Shown: positions 25,201 through 34,724, counted from the first letter of the stretch. The stretch: 42,281 nucleotides of DNA from an uncultured Bacilli bacterium (GCA_934101685.1 CAKORZ010000003.1:1-42281); one strand, 5' to 3'. Notes: generated by a model not told the origin, from the letters alone. Program-made: numbers and translations.

Positions 25201-26391
25201 TTATAAGCCTAATAATCTAACTGTATCTCTAGCAATAACTAGTTCTTCATTAGTAGGAATAACTAATACTTTAACTTTAGAATCTTTACTAGATATAACC
25301 TTAAATTCACCACGGCAATTATTAGCATCTACATCAATTTTAGTACCCATTGTAGGTTCTAATTGCTTGCATACTTCTTCTCTCATTCCAATATTATTTT
25401 CACCAAGTCCTGCAGTGAATACGATAGCATCACAACCACCAAGAATAGCATAGTAAGAGCCTATAGTCTTAACAATACTTCTAATTTGCATATCTTGTGC
25501 TAATTTAGCTCTCTTATTTCCTTCTTTAATAGCATTTTCAATATCTCTACTATCGCTTGAAATACCACTTATTCCAAGTAATCCTGATTTCTTATTGAAA
25601 GCATTTAATACTTCTTCAGCACTCATACCAGTCTTTTTCATCATATATGTAACTACAGCTGGATCGATATCACCAGTTCTAGTACCCATAACTACACCAG
25701 CAAGAGGAGTGAATCCCATTGAAGTATCTTGGCACTTACCACCTAATACAGCACTAACACTAGCACCATTACCAATATGGCAAGTAATAACTTTAGAATC
25801 TTTTCCAAGTTTTAAATATTTAATTGCTTCTTCACTAACAAATTCATGAGAAGTACCATGTGCACCATATCTTCTTACACCATACTTTTCATACCATTCA
25901 TATGGAGTAGCATACATATATGCAGTTTCTGGCATATTAGCATGGAAAGCAGTATCAAATACTAATACATGTCCTGCTTTTGGCAATGCTTCTTTAAATG
26001 CTTTATAACCTACTATAGCAGCAGGATTATGTAAAGGAGCTAAATCTGAAATAGTACTTAACTTTTCTATTGTTCCTTCTACTACTTTTGTAGATTCAGT
26101 AAACAAGTTACCACCTTGTACTACACGATGTCCTACACCTTCAATTTCATTTAAGTTTTTAACAACCTTTAAATCTACTAATGTTTTAAGCAAGTGTTCT
26201 ACTGCTACTGCATGATCCTTAATAGGTAAAACTTTTTTAACTTTTTCTCCATTTAATTTGTAAGTAAAATAAGCATCTTCAAAGCCTATTCTCTCTACAT
26301 TACCTGATATTAAAACTTTTTCTTCTGGCATTTCAAATAATCGGAACTTTAATGATGAACTACCAGCATTAATTGACATTACTTTTGTCAT
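25201..26391 (-). CDS. ackA: acetate kinase
   Basis: A full-length 396-residue acetate kinase. The N-terminal phosphate-binding stretch (MSINAGSSSLKFRLF), VFDTAFHANMP, the RYGAHGTSHEFVS segment, HIGNGASVSA, and GVVMGTRTGDIDP are all intact. It interconverts acetyl phosphate and acetate with ADP/ATP in the cytoplasm and yields ATP during fermentation. No pta gene is in the window. GGGGGAAAG precedes the ATG. The DHH gene follows after one base, so they are one operon. Confidence 0.98.
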   Translation of the reverse strand: MTKVMSINAGSSSLKFRLFEMPEEKVLISGNVERIGFEDAYFTYKLNGEKVKKVLPIKDHAVAVEHLLKTLVDLKVVKNLNEIEGVGHRVVQGGNLFTESTKVVEGTIEKLSTISDLAPLHNPAAIVGYKAFKEALPKAGHVLVFDTAFHANMPETAYMYATPYEWYEKYGVRRYGAHGTSHEFVSEEAIKYLKLGKDSKVITCHIGNGASVSAVLGGKCQDTSMGFTPLAGVVMGTRTGDIDPAVVTYMMKKTGMSAEEVLNAFNKKSGLLGISGISSDSRDIENAIKEGNKRAKLAQDMQIRSIVKTIGSYYAILGGCDAIVFTAGLGENNIGMREEVCKQLEPTMGTKIDVDANNCRGEFKVISSKDSKVKVLVIPTNEELVIARDTVRLLGL

Positions 26392-26530
26392 TTCTCTTTC
26401 CCCCTAATTTTACATTTTATATTTTACTTTTTTCATTTCTAATAGTCTATAATTTTTAAAATAAAATATCTTATTACCTACTTTATTTAACTATTTATAT
26501 TATAATGTATATAAAATTGGAGGCCTTACA

Positions 26531-28384
26531 ATGCATGAATTATTAGAATTATTAAAGGATGGAAAGACTAAAGAAGCCCTAAAAGGATTTCAAAGATTAT
26601 ATGAAACAACTAATGATATAATAGCTTTGTATTATGTAGTAGCTATTGAATGTACATATGGATATGATAGTAGTATTGAAGAATTAAAAAAGAATTTTGA
26701 AATTTTATATAACTATGATAAAGAAATGAAAATGAATATCATGGAATTTTATGTTCCTTTCTTACTTGACATAGAAGAATATAAAGAATGTTTAAAAATA
26801 ACTAAAGAAGCATTTAAACTACATTTAGATTCTCCTTTATATTATTTTTCATACGCTAAATGTTTAGTTCAAGAAGCACATTATAAAAAGCATAACAAAA
26901 ATATTCTTAATCAAGCAATTGATTATTTCTATAAATGCTTAGAAAACTATGAATTAGATGAATATAAAAAAGAACTTATATACACTAACTTAATAGCAGC
27001 TTATGTTTTAAAAGAAGAGTATAACACTGCATATGAGTTAATAAATAAATTATATGTTACTTTACCAAATGCATCTTTTATTGATAAGTTAAAATTAAAT
27101 GTTGCTTTTAATGAAAACAACAAACAAATAATAGATCAAATGGGTAATGAAATTAGCCCTAATGAAAATAATGTTAATGTATTTTTAGCTATTTCAGAAT
27201 ATTATTGTGACAACAAATATTACGATGAAATGATTAAAATTAATGAAAAAGTTAAGCCTTATTTAGATGATAAAACAATTGTTACTAAAAATATAGCTAT
27301 TGCTTATTTATATAAAGGTGAAAATGATAAAGTTATAGATTTATTAAATAAAGAAGTTTTAACTGATTTATATGCTCATAATGTGTTACTTGGTGACGCT
27401 TATTTTTATAAACATGATAAGATGAGTTTACTTTCTGCAATTGACTTATATAAAAAAGCTTTAGAAATAGCACCTGAAAATAAAGGTAAAGTTTTACAAT
27501 ATATCGCAGATTGCTATTGTGACATGAGCAGACCAGATGAATTAAAAGAAATAATAAAAGAATTAAAAAAAATTAATTATATGAATCTTGCTAATTACTA
27601 CACTGCTTACTACTACAGACTAACCAAGCAATTTGATGAAGCAGAAAAGTTAATAAAGCTTATAAAAAATGATGATGTAGCGGATTATAAAATTAAGTCA
27701 TTAATATCAAATTGTTATAAAAATCCAGAAATATTAAATAAATATGAAAATGAAGTATTTAATAGTGATGATACTTATTCTTTAAGAGACTGTTTATTAT
27801 ATACAATGCTTGGTGATTATGGTAATAAAATAGATATGGATAAGGCTAGTGAATACGCTAAAAAGTTAGAAGCTAAAAAAGATCTACATACATGTGCTTA
27901 CTCTACTTTAAGTAATTATTATTTATTAACTAAAGATTATAAAAAATCTTATGAATTAGCCTTGATTGGTTATAACAAATATTTAAATGGGGAAGAAGCA
28001 TGTGAATGTTGTGCTGCTTATGTTGCTTATCATAAGTTATATGGTTTAGGTTGTGAAAAGAATGTTAAAGAAGCCTATAAAATATGCATAGATACTGAGA
28101 AAAGGCAACTTGGAGATATAAATGAAAATCTTGGAAGTGTATACGCTACTTGTTGTATAGAATTAAATTTAAATCTTACTCATATATATGAATTATTAAC
28201 TAGAACAATCTACAGGAGATATTCTGTAGAAAGATACTATATGATTATAAAGGTTGGTAAATTATTAAGCAGAGATGTATCTTACTATGAAAAGATGTTT
28301 AAAGAATCTTTAAAACATTGTAGTCTTAGAGAAAAAGAATTTTATTTAAAAGAAACAGATAAATTCCTTATGAATAATTATTAA
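26531..28384 (+). CDS. tetratricopeptide-repeat protein
   Basis: A 617-residue all-helical protein made of degenerate TPR-like units (for example DYFYKCLENYELDE, IDLYKKALEIAPENKGK, and the final Sel1-like ACECCAAYVAYHKLYGLG segment). There is no signal peptide or membrane helix, so it is cytoplasmic. TPR proteins are scaffolds; no enzymatic domain is seen and the partner is unknown. TTGGAGGCC precedes the ATG. It is divergent from ackA and ends facing the gerW-like gene, with an imperfect hairpin between. Confidence 0.75.
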   Translation: MHELLELLKDGKTKEALKGFQRLYETTNDIIALYYVVAIECTYGYDSSIEELKKNFEILYNYDKEMKMNIMEFYVPFLLDIEEYKECLKITKEAFKLHLDSPLYYFSYAKCLVQEAHYKKHNKNILNQAIDYFYKCLENYELDEYKKELIYTNLIAAYVLKEEYNTAYELINKLYVTLPNASFIDKLKLNVAFNENNKQIIDQMGNEISPNENNVNVFLAISEYYCDNKYYDEMIKINEKVKPYLDDKTIVTKNIAIAYLYKGENDKVIDLLNKEVLTDLYAHNVLLGDAYFYKHDKMSLLSAIDLYKKALEIAPENKGKVLQYIADCYCDMSRPDELKEIIKELKKINYMNLANYYTAYYYRLTKQFDEAEKLIKLIKNDDVADYKIKSLISNCYKNPEILNKYENEVFNSDDTYSLRDCLLYTMLGDYGNKIDMDKASEYAKKLEAKKDLHTCAYSTLSNYYLLTKDYKKSYELALIGYNKYLNGEEACECCAAYVAYHKLYGLGCEKNVKEAYKICIDTEKRQLGDINENLGSVYATCCIELNLNLTHIYELLTRTIYRRYSVERYYMIIKVGKLLSRDVSYYEKMFKESLKHCSLREKEFYLKETDKFLMNNY

Positions 28385-28392
28385 AAAAATAC

Positions 28393-28776
28393 TTAATCAT
28401 TTTTGCTAATCAAGTATTCTTTTGCTACTTCTAATAGTTTTTCTGTTAAAGTAGGATTTTTTTCCACGCTCATTATATCCATTTTTCCATCATTTACTCT
28501 TAAAAAAGCTACTGGAGAGATATTAATACCTCCTCCACTTCCTCCTCCAAATGGATATAACTCATCACTTAACTCTATATTATAAGCTTTACCTGTTTGT
28601 TTAGTAGAAAACTCGCTTCCACCTGCTCCAAAGCCAAATACAACTTTAGATATAGGAATAATAATATTATCTTCATCTACTCTTATAGGTTGCCCTACTA
28701 TTTTACTAACATCTACCATTTTAGTTATATTTTCTAATGATATATCTAATAAATCATTAATTGGATTTTGTCTCAC
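28393..28776 (-). CDS. ytfJ: GerW/YtfJ-family sporulation protein
   Basis: A 127-residue protein of the GerW family: VGQPIRVDEDNIIIPISKVVFGFGAGG, a glycine-rich FGGGSGGG turn, and ISPVAFLRV. In Bacillus the family member is made in the forespore and is needed for germination with some nutrients. The gene overlaps the end of the upstream DUF2953 gene by 20 bp, the same neighbour order as ytfI-ytfJ in Bacillus. Confidence 0.92.
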   Translation of the reverse strand: MRQNPINDLLDISLENITKMVDVSKIVGQPIRVDEDNIIIPISKVVFGFGAGGSEFSTKQTGKAYNIELSDELYPFGGGSGGGINISPVAFLRVNDGKMDIMSVEKNPTLTEKLLEVAKEYLISKND

Positions 28777-29233
28777 TCTTTTTACCTCCTAATACTTGCT
28801 TTAATATTATTCCCATCTTAACATAAAAAATACTTTTAAACTTTATACTCCTTTTTCCTAAATATCTAATGTTATAAGTAAACTCACTATTTCTCATCAT
28901 TAAATAATTTTTTAAAACTGCTAGAATAATATTTAAATATCCAAATATTTCTCCTCCATACTCATAATCTAAATTAAGTCCACTCATCTTTAAATCAATC
29001 GATTTTATCCTTATTTTATTTAATAATTTAATCATACTTACTTGCTTCATAATCTCATCATTATGGTTATTATCAAATAAAATAAGCATATTTATTTTTA
29101 TAGTAACTAAATTACTAATCTTTACATACAAGTACTCTAATTCATTCCATATAACTACTTTAAAAGGATAAAAAAGTAAAAATACTATTAATATTAATAA
29201 AAGAATTATTAATGTAATTCCTACTTGTAACAT
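28757..29233 (-). CDS. ytfI: DUF2953 membrane protein (YtfI-like)
   Basis: A 158-residue protein with one strong N-terminal transmembrane helix (residues 5-24, GITLIILLLILIVFLLFYPF) and a conserved DUF2953-like body (LDYEYGGEIFGYLNIILAVL). The function is unknown. In spore-formers it sits immediately before ytfJ, as here. The gene symbol is by analogy of family and order. Confidence 0.75.
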   Translation of the reverse strand: MLQVGITLIILLLILIVFLLFYPFKVVIWNELEYLYVKISNLVTIKINMLILFDNNHNDEIMKQVSMIKLLNKIRIKSIDLKMSGLNLDYEYGGEIFGYLNIILAVLKNYLMMRNSEFTYNIRYLGKRSIKFKSIFYVKMGIILKQVLGGKKSETKSN

Positions 29234-29260
29234 AATAAATCACCTATTTATATTATTAAC

Positions 29261-29292
29261 AAAAAAACGGCACTTCATGAGCACCGTTTTTT
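29261..29292 (-). terminator. terminator of the small acid-soluble spore protein gene
   Basis: On the minus strand ACGGTGC pairs with GTGCCGT through two wobble pairs, followed by TTTTTTT. It lies 20 bases after the stop. Confidence 0.85.
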
Positions 29293-29311
29293 ATGTTTAA
29301 TAATTTAGTAA

Positions 29312-29509
29312 TTATTGAGCACGACCTGCCATTTGGTTTTTAGCATAAGATACTAAACGTTTAGTGATTTCACCACCAACTGAACCATTAGCTCTAGCTG
29401 TAGCATCAGCACCTAATTCAACACCAAATTCGTTAGCGATTTCATACTTTAATGGATCTAAAGCTTTGCTTGATCTGTTTGTTCCTGATGTTTGACTATT
29501 TTTATTCAT
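29312..29509 (-). CDS. alpha/beta-type small acid-soluble spore protein
   Basis: The 65 residues include LKYEIANEFGVELGADATAR and GEITKRLVSYAKNQ, the two conserved blocks of alpha/beta SASPs. These coat spore DNA, shift it toward A-form and protect it from UV. The E-F-G-V segment is the expected cleavage site of the germination protease GPR. GGAGGTGAAT precedes the ATG. It is monocistronic. A forespore sigma-G promoter is expected but I cannot fix its boxes with confidence. Confidence 0.97.
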   Translation of the reverse strand: MNKNSQTSGTNRSSKALDPLKYEIANEFGVELGADATARANGSVGGEITKRLVSYAKNQMAGRAQ

Positions 29510-29583
29510 GATAATTCACCTCCTGCATTAGTATTTTTTGCAGTATTAGAATTTTTAATCATAAATTTTTTTACATTTTTTTC

Positions 29584-30768
29584 CTATAAATAATCATTTT
29601 CAAATAATTCATCATTAATAATTACTGTATTTATGTTTTCCATTATTTCATCTATTAATTCTTTATAATTAAACTTATTTTCATAGTTAATTGCTGTTTC
29701 TAAATTAGGTTTAGTAACAGGATTTTTAGGAGTAAAAATTGTACAACAATCTTCAAATGGTCTAATAGATATATCATAAGTATCTATTTTTCTAGCAATA
29801 TCAATTATTTCAATTTTATCAAAACACGCTAGTGGTCTAATCATTGGATAATTAGTAACATCATTAATTACTTGCATACTGTTTAAAGTTTGTGATGCTA
29901 CTTGTCCTATACTTTCTCCACTTACTAAAGCTAAGCAATTATTTTTCTTAGCTACTAACTCACTAATACGATACATCATTCTTCTCATAATTGTAATTGC
30001 GTATGATTCATCTACATGTTCATAGATTGCTTCTTGAAGTTTAGTAAAAGATATAATATGTAATTTAATATTAGGTTGTAAAGCATTTAATTTGTGCGCT
30101 AAATCATATACTTTTTCTTCTGCTGCTTTACTAGTGTATGGGAAAGATGCAAAGTGAATACACTCTATTGTTACTCCTCTTTTCATCATTTCAAAACACG
30201 CTACTGGAGAATCAATTCCTCCACTTAGAAGCACTAAAGCTTTTCCCCCTATTCCAAGAGGATAACCACCTACTCCTTTATGCTTTTCAAAATATAAATA
30301 GATACCTTCATTTCTTACTTCAATATTAAATCTTAAACTAGGATTATGAACGTCTACTTTTACATCTTTATTTTTTAATATAATTGTAGCTATTCTTCTG
30401 TTTATTTCCATAGATTCTATTTCAAAAGTTTTATCTGCTCTTTTAGCATCTACTTTAAAAGTATCAAATTCAATATCTTTAATAACTTCTTCAACTGTTT
30501 TTTCTAAAGCTTCTATACTTCTTTCCATAAAATAAACAGGTGAAAAAGAAGATATTCCTGAAATCATTTCTAATTTAGAATATAATTCTTTAGGATTTGT
30601 ACCATTTAATTCAATATATAAACGATCATATCTATTTATAAAATTTAATTTTTCATTATCTTTTAAAGCATTTTTTACATTTTTAAATAAGCATTTAATA
30701 AAATCTTTTTTATTTTTACCTTTAGTACCTATTTCACCATATCTTATTACAATATACTTATACTCCAT
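29584..30768 (-). CDS. thiI: tRNA 4-thiouridine synthase ThiI (no rhodanese domain)
   Basis: A 394-residue ThiI. An N-terminal ferredoxin-like/THUMP region (1-165) binds tRNA, and a PP-loop ATPase with SGGIDS (182-187) adenylates U8. The C-terminal rhodanese domain of the enterobacterial enzyme is absent, as usual in Firmicutes, where a dedicated NifS-type desulfurase passes sulfur directly. That partner gene is not in the window. Core gene, complete. Confidence 0.96.
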   Translation of the reverse strand: MEYKYIVIRYGEIGTKGKNKKDFIKCLFKNVKNALKDNEKLNFINRYDRLYIELNGTNPKELYSKLEMISGISSFSPVYFMERSIEALEKTVEEVIKDIEFDTFKVDAKRADKTFEIESMEINRRIATIILKNKDVKVDVHNPSLRFNIEVRNEGIYLYFEKHKGVGGYPLGIGGKALVLLSGGIDSPVACFEMMKRGVTIECIHFASFPYTSKAAEEKVYDLAHKLNALQPNIKLHIISFTKLQEAIYEHVDESYAITIMRRMMYRISELVAKKNNCLALVSGESIGQVASQTLNSMQVINDVTNYPMIRPLACFDKIEIIDIARKIDTYDISIRPFEDCCTIFTPKNPVTKPNLETAINYENKFNYKELIDEIMENINTVIINDELFENDYL

Positions 30769-30783
30769 ATTATTTCCTTTCTT

Positions 30784-30804
30784 TAAAAAAAGCCCTAAGG
30801 GCTT
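30784..30804 (-). terminator. terminator of the rpsP-khpA operon
   Basis: AAGCCCTTAGGGCTT is a perfect hairpin on the minus strand, followed by TTTTT. It overlaps the last codon of the KH gene. Confidence 0.9.
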
Positions 30805-31051
30805 ATTTTCTAACTTCGAATTTTAATCTAATTTTCTTGCTATTAAGTTTTGCACTAGCATTAACAACATCTCTGATTGCTTCTGCTACTACACCTTTTT
30901 TACCAATTAGCTTTCCAACATCTTTTTCATCGCAATATATTACATAACTTGTTTCATATAAGTTTTCTTGATCCATTAAAACTACTTTTAATTTATCAGG
31001 ATCTGATACAAGTGGTGTAATAACATCAAGAATAATTTGTTCGTAATTCAT
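30803..31051 (-). CDS. khpA: KH-domain RNA-binding protein KhpA (YlqC)
   Basis: An 82-residue protein containing a single KH domain with the GKLIGKKGVVAEAIRDVV signature (G-x-x-G loop). KhpA forms a dimer with KhpB and binds small RNAs and mRNAs. It follows rpsP by 12 bp, the conserved order rpsP-khpA in Firmicutes. rimM and trmD, which usually come next, are not in the window. Confidence 0.95.
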   Translation of the reverse strand: MNYEQIILDVITPLVSDPDKLKVVLMDQENLYETSYVIYCDEKDVGKLIGKKGVVAEAIRDVVNASAKLNSKKIRLKFEVRK

Positions 31052-31063
31052 AAGTTATTCTCC

Positions 31064-31336
31064 TTATTTAGATGCTTTTGTATCTTGGAATTTCTTCATA
31101 ACTCCAGCATTAGTTAATAAAGTTTTAACTGTATCTGTAGGTTGAGCACCAACACTTAACCATTTTAAAGCTACTTCTTCATTAATATCACATGTAGCTG
31201 GTTTTGTATTAGGGTTATAAGTTCCAACGATTTCTAAGAATCTTCCATCACGAGGATATCTAGAATCTGCTGCAACTATACGATAAAGTGCTAAGCCATG
31301 TCTACCTGTTCTTTTAAGTCTAATCTTAACTGCCAT
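31064..31336 (-). CDS. rpsP: 30S ribosomal protein S16
   Basis: The 90 residues begin AVKIRLKRTGRHGLALYRIV and match S16 throughout. The open frame starts five codons earlier, but GGAGGG lies nine bases before the ATG at 31334-31336 and MAVKI is the family's usual start. First gene of a short operon with khpA, driven by the promoter at 31363-31391. Confidence 0.98.
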   Translation of the reverse strand: MAVKIRLKRTGRHGLALYRIVAADSRYPRDGRFLEIVGTYNPNTKPATCDINEEVALKWLSVGAQPTDTVKTLLTNAGVMKKFQDTKASK

Positions 31337-31362
31337 ATATTTTCCCTCCATTTACATGAAGT

Positions 31363-31391
31363 ATTCTATTATATAAAATAAAAAGTGTCAA
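31363..31391 (-). promoter_or_regulatory. promoter of rpsP, overlapping the upstream gene's terminator
   Basis: On the minus strand TTGACA (31386-31391) and TAGAAT (31363-31368) are 17 bases apart. The -35 box lies inside the 3' arm of the terminator hairpin at 31383-31410. Confidence 0.85.
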
Positions 31392-31410
31392 GTATTTTTA
31401 CTTAACACTT
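31383..31410 (-). terminator. terminator of the gene at 31427-31738
   Basis: AAGTGTTAAGTA pairs with TACTTGACACTT (one wobble pair), followed by TTTTTATTTT on the minus strand. The same bases supply the rpsP -35 box. Confidence 0.85.
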
Positions 31411-31426
31411 ATATTTTTTTATTTAA

Positions 31427-31738
31427 TTAATGTAATACCTTTTTAGGAGCTTTCTTTAATGCTTCCATTTTTTCAATTGTTTTATGTGGTCCAAAGAATA
31501 CTAAATCTTTTTCAAGTACACTTGTATCCTTTTCATAACAATTAGCAAATTCCTTAATAAATTGTTTAACTTCCTCTAAAGCATTTTTCATATCAGCTTG
31601 AAAAAAGTAACCTTCTTCATACATTTTATCATATAAATTTTCTATATCTTCTTTACTTTCAACTTTTACATCACCAGTAATAACATATTCTCTCATTTGT
31701 TCTAATACATATTCTTCTAAACTAATTTGCTTTTTCAT
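31427..31738 (-). CDS. hypothetical protein, 103 residues
   Basis: I recognise no family. The protein is acidic to neutral and helical, with a cluster YDKMYEEGYFFQADMKNAL and a basic C-terminus. No membrane segment. It lies 18 bp behind the SMI1/KNR4-like gene and probably shares its transcript, ending at the terminator at 31383-31410. Confidence 0.6.
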   Translation of the reverse strand: MKKQISLEEYVLEQMREYVITGDVKVESKEDIENLYDKMYEEGYFFQADMKNALEEVKQFIKEFANCYEKDTSVLEKDLVFFGPHKTIEKMEALKKAPKKVLH

Positions 31739-31756
31739 CTAACTCTTCCCCCTTAA

Positions 31757-32425
31757 CTACCTTTTTTTAGTCTTTTTCATTGCTTCTTTTAAACCCTTTT
31801 TAGCAACTTTAGCACCTAATTTAGCATTTTTTGATTGTCTTTCTTTTTTTAATTGCTTTGCTCTTTGAGTAACACTTTTATGTAAATCATCTTTCATTTT
31901 TTTAATTTCTTTTTTCTCTTCTTCTATTTTCTTATTACTATTTAAAATAAATATGTAGAAGATAAATCCTATTAATGATCCAAATGTTTCAAATTCTATT
32001 TTTTCATTATTTCTAATATCCATTAATGAATAAGAACCCTCATCTAAGCAATCTACTACTAAAATATAATTTTCAACTTTACCAATAATTAAATCACTTT
32101 CAGGAATCTCTATCTCTTTACGGATTTTACTTAAGAAGTTTCTTGCATAAATACTATTAGGATAATCTTTATTAGTAACTGAGAATAGTTCTACTCCTAC
32201 AAAACATCCTCCATTTAAATAACTTAAAAATTCAACATAATTTGCAGGAAGTTCATATCCTAATGTTTTTTCTATTTCTTCAAGTAATTCATAATCATCA
32301 TCTGTTATTCCTTCATAGAATACAGCATCTTTGCTATGTCCTATAAGCTTTGCAAATGTTGTAAAGTAGTCTGTACCACTTGTATTATTTAGTAACTGCG
32401 CTAATGAAATTTCTTTTAACTCCAT
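31757..32425 (-). CDS. SMI1/KNR4-family protein with lysine-rich tail
   Basis: A 222-residue protein. Residues about 40-160 fit the SMI1/KNR4 (SUKH) fold: EIEKTLGYELPANYVEFLSYLNGG, then a beta-rich body with VVDCLDEGSYSLMDI. SUKH proteins are often immunity proteins against polymorphic toxins, but many, like this one beside core genes, have no known toxin. Residues 165-222 are a highly basic coiled-coil-like tail, unusual for the family and suggestive of nucleic-acid or ribosome contact. No toxin gene is adjacent. Confidence 0.75.
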   Translation of the reverse strand: MELKEISLAQLLNNTSGTDYFTTFAKLIGHSKDAVFYEGITDDDYELLEEIEKTLGYELPANYVEFLSYLNGGCFVGVELFSVTNKDYPNSIYARNFLSKIRKEIEIPESDLIIGKVENYILVVDCLDEGSYSLMDIRNNEKIEFETFGSLIGFIFYIFILNSNKKIEEEKKEIKKMKDDLHKSVTQRAKQLKKERQSKNAKLGAKVAKKGLKEAMKKTKKR

Positions 32426-32569
32426 TTAGATTCCCCCGGTTCATACATACTTATTTTATTAATTTATTAAAAAATAATCAATGATAAAGTTTTTTTTTGC
32501 TCATTTTATCTATATTTTTTCTTTAAATTTTAAGAATATGCTATATTATTTTTTAGCGAGGTGATTTAA

Positions 32570-33853
32570 GTGAACGATTTTATTAATGTAATAGGAGCTG
32601 GTTTAGCAGGTAGTGAAGCTGCTTATCAAATAGCAAAAAGAGGCATAAAAGTAAAACTTTATGAAATGAGACCTCATAAGGATGCTAAAGCTCATCACAC
32701 AGATAAATTTGCGGAACTTGTTTGCTCTAATTCATTAAAAAGTAATGCTTTAGATAATGCATCTGGCTTAATGAAAGAAGAAATGAGAATGTTAGATAGC
32801 ATTATTATTAAATGTGCAGATGCTACTAAAGTTCCTGCTGGTCAATCTTTAAGTGTAGATAGGGAGGAGTTCTCTTCTCTTGTTACAAAATTAATAAAAG
32901 AAAATCCTTTAATAGAAGTTATAAATGAAGAAGTTACTAAATTACCTGAGGGAATAACTATAATTGCTACAGGTCCTTTAACTAGTGATTTGTTTAGTAA
33001 AGAAATAAAAAAATTATTAAATGATGATAGTTTGTATTTTTATGATGCAAGTGCTCCTTTAATTGATGCTAATACAATTAATATGGATATTGCTTATAAA
33101 AAATCTAGATATGATAAGGGAGAAGCTGATTATATAAATTGTCCTTTTACTAAAGAAGAATTTTTTACTTTTTATGATGCACTTATAAATGCAGAAAGAG
33201 CACCATTACATGATTTTGAAAAAGAAAATCATTTTGAAGCTTGTATGCCAATTGAAGTTATTGCTAAAAGAGGATTTAAATCTTTGACATTTGGTCCTAT
33301 GAAACCAGTTGGATTAGAGGATAAAAATGGGAAAAGACCTTTTGCTGTAGTTCAATTAAGACAAGATAATAAAGAAAGTAGTTTATATAATATTGTAGGC
33401 TTTCAAACAAATTTAAAATGGGGAGAACAAGCTAGAGTATTTAGACTTATACCTGGACTTGAAAATGCCTCTATTTATAGATATGGTGTTATGCATAGGA
33501 ACACTTTTATTAATGCTCCTAAACATTTAATACCTACAATGCAATTAAAAGAAAATAGTAAAGTATTTATTGCTGGTCAATTAAGTGGAGTTGAAGGATA
33601 TATAGAATCTAGCGCTAGTGCAATAGTTGCAGCAATCAACGCTACTAGACTATTAAAAAATGAAGAGTTAGTTACATTACCTTTAGATACTGTTATAGGT
33701 TCTCTAATAAATTATATATGTACTGCCGAGTTAAAATCATTTCAACCAATGAATTCTAATTATGGCATTTTAAGTAATAAGAATAAAGATAAAATGGTAT
33801 TAAAAGACTTGTCTTTAAATGCTTTAAAGGAATGGATTAATAAGTATGAATAA
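32570..33853 (+). CDS. trmFO: tRNA (m5U54) methyltransferase, folate/FAD-dependent
   Basis: A 427-residue TrmFO (Gid). The FAD-binding GAGLAGSEAA begins at residue 9, and the catalytic Cys52 lies in ELVCSNSLKSN. Later VKPVGLEDKNG-type and AGQLSGVEGY segments complete the family pattern. It makes ribothymidine 54 in the tRNA T-loop using methylenetetrahydrofolate. The start is GTG at 32570 with GAGGTGATT upstream. The xerC-like gene begins 8 bp before its stop. Confidence 0.97.
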   Translation: MNDFINVIGAGLAGSEAAYQIAKRGIKVKLYEMRPHKDAKAHHTDKFAELVCSNSLKSNALDNASGLMKEEMRMLDSIIIKCADATKVPAGQSLSVDREEFSSLVTKLIKENPLIEVINEEVTKLPEGITIIATGPLTSDLFSKEIKKLLNDDSLYFYDASAPLIDANTINMDIAYKKSRYDKGEADYINCPFTKEEFFTFYDALINAERAPLHDFEKENHFEACMPIEVIAKRGFKSLTFGPMKPVGLEDKNGKRPFAVVQLRQDNKESSLYNIVGFQTNLKWGEQARVFRLIPGLENASIYRYGVMHRNTFINAPKHLIPTMQLKENSKVFIAGQLSGVEGYIESSASAIVAAINATRLLKNEELVTLPLDTVIGSLINYICTAELKSFQPMNSNYGILSNKNKDKMVLKDLSLNALKEWINKYE

Positions 33854-34718
33854 GTTAAATGAATTTCTAACATATTTAGAAGTAGAGAAAAGATATTCTA
33901 TTAACACTATTAGTGCTTATAAAAGAGATTTAACTGACTTTAATAATTTTTTAATTAAAGAAGGAATAAAAGAAGTAGATGATATAGCGATTAAAAATTA
34001 TTTAGCTAGTTTATACCTTATTAATTTAACTAAAAAAACTATTGCTAGAAGAGTAGCATCTATCAAAAGTTATTATAAATTTATTAATAAAAAATATGGT
34101 ATTAATAATGAATTTTTAAATAGTGTATCTTCTCCTAAAAAAGATAAATTATTACCTGAATTAATATATAAGGAAGAAACACAAAAAATCTTAAATTATA
34201 ACTTTGATGGTAAATTTTGCTATAGAAATAAAGCTATTATTAATTTGCTTTATAGTAGTGGAGTTCGTGTTAGTGAATTATGCAATATAACTTTACCATC
34301 AATAAATCTAGAAGATAGATATTTAATAGTTGTTGGTAAAGGTAAAAAGACTAGAATCTGTCCTTTTAGTAGTGATAGTAAAAGAATTATTGAAAATTAT
34401 TTAGTAATGGAAAGAAATAAAATTGCTAAATGCAATTACTTATTCATTAATAAATATGGTAATAAATTAACTACTAGAGCAGTTGAAAATATTATTAATG
34501 AGTTATCAGTTAGATTATTTAATAACAAAAAATTACATCCTCATTTATTTAGGCATACATACGCTACTAATTTACTAAATAATGGTGCTGATTTACGTAC
34601 TGTACAAGAACTTTTAGGTCATAGTAGTCTTAATTCAACACAAGTTTATACACATTTAGCAAATAAAGATATAGAAAACATTTATAAAATTTCCCACCCA
34701 CGTGAGCAAACTAACTAA
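33846..34718 (+). CDS. xerC: tyrosine recombinase XerC/CodV-type
   Basis: A 290-residue tyrosine recombinase with a complete active site: R141 (SSGVRVSEL), K165 (VVGKGKK), H233 and R236 (HPHLFRH), H259 (LLGHSS) and nucleophile Y268. Residues 1-90 are the SAM-like core-binding domain. Xer recombinases resolve chromosome dimers at dif sites. The overlap with trmFO matches the conserved gid-codV order of Bacilli and argues for the housekeeping enzyme over a phage integrase. Confidence 0.93.
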   Translation: MNKLNEFLTYLEVEKRYSINTISAYKRDLTDFNNFLIKEGIKEVDDIAIKNYLASLYLINLTKKTIARRVASIKSYYKFINKKYGINNEFLNSVSSPKKDKLLPELIYKEETQKILNYNFDGKFCYRNKAIINLLYSSGVRVSELCNITLPSINLEDRYLIVVGKGKKTRICPFSSDSKRIIENYLVMERNKIAKCNYLFINKYGNKLTTRAVENIINELSVRLFNNKKLHPHLFRHTYATNLLNNGADLRTVQELLGHSSLNSTQVYTHLANKDIENIYKISHPREQTN

Positions 34719-34724
34719 TTTAAT

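Noticed and set aside
33846..34718. Phage or island integrase
   Set aside because: The recombinase overlaps trmFO in the conserved housekeeping order and is far from the island, so XerC is the better call.
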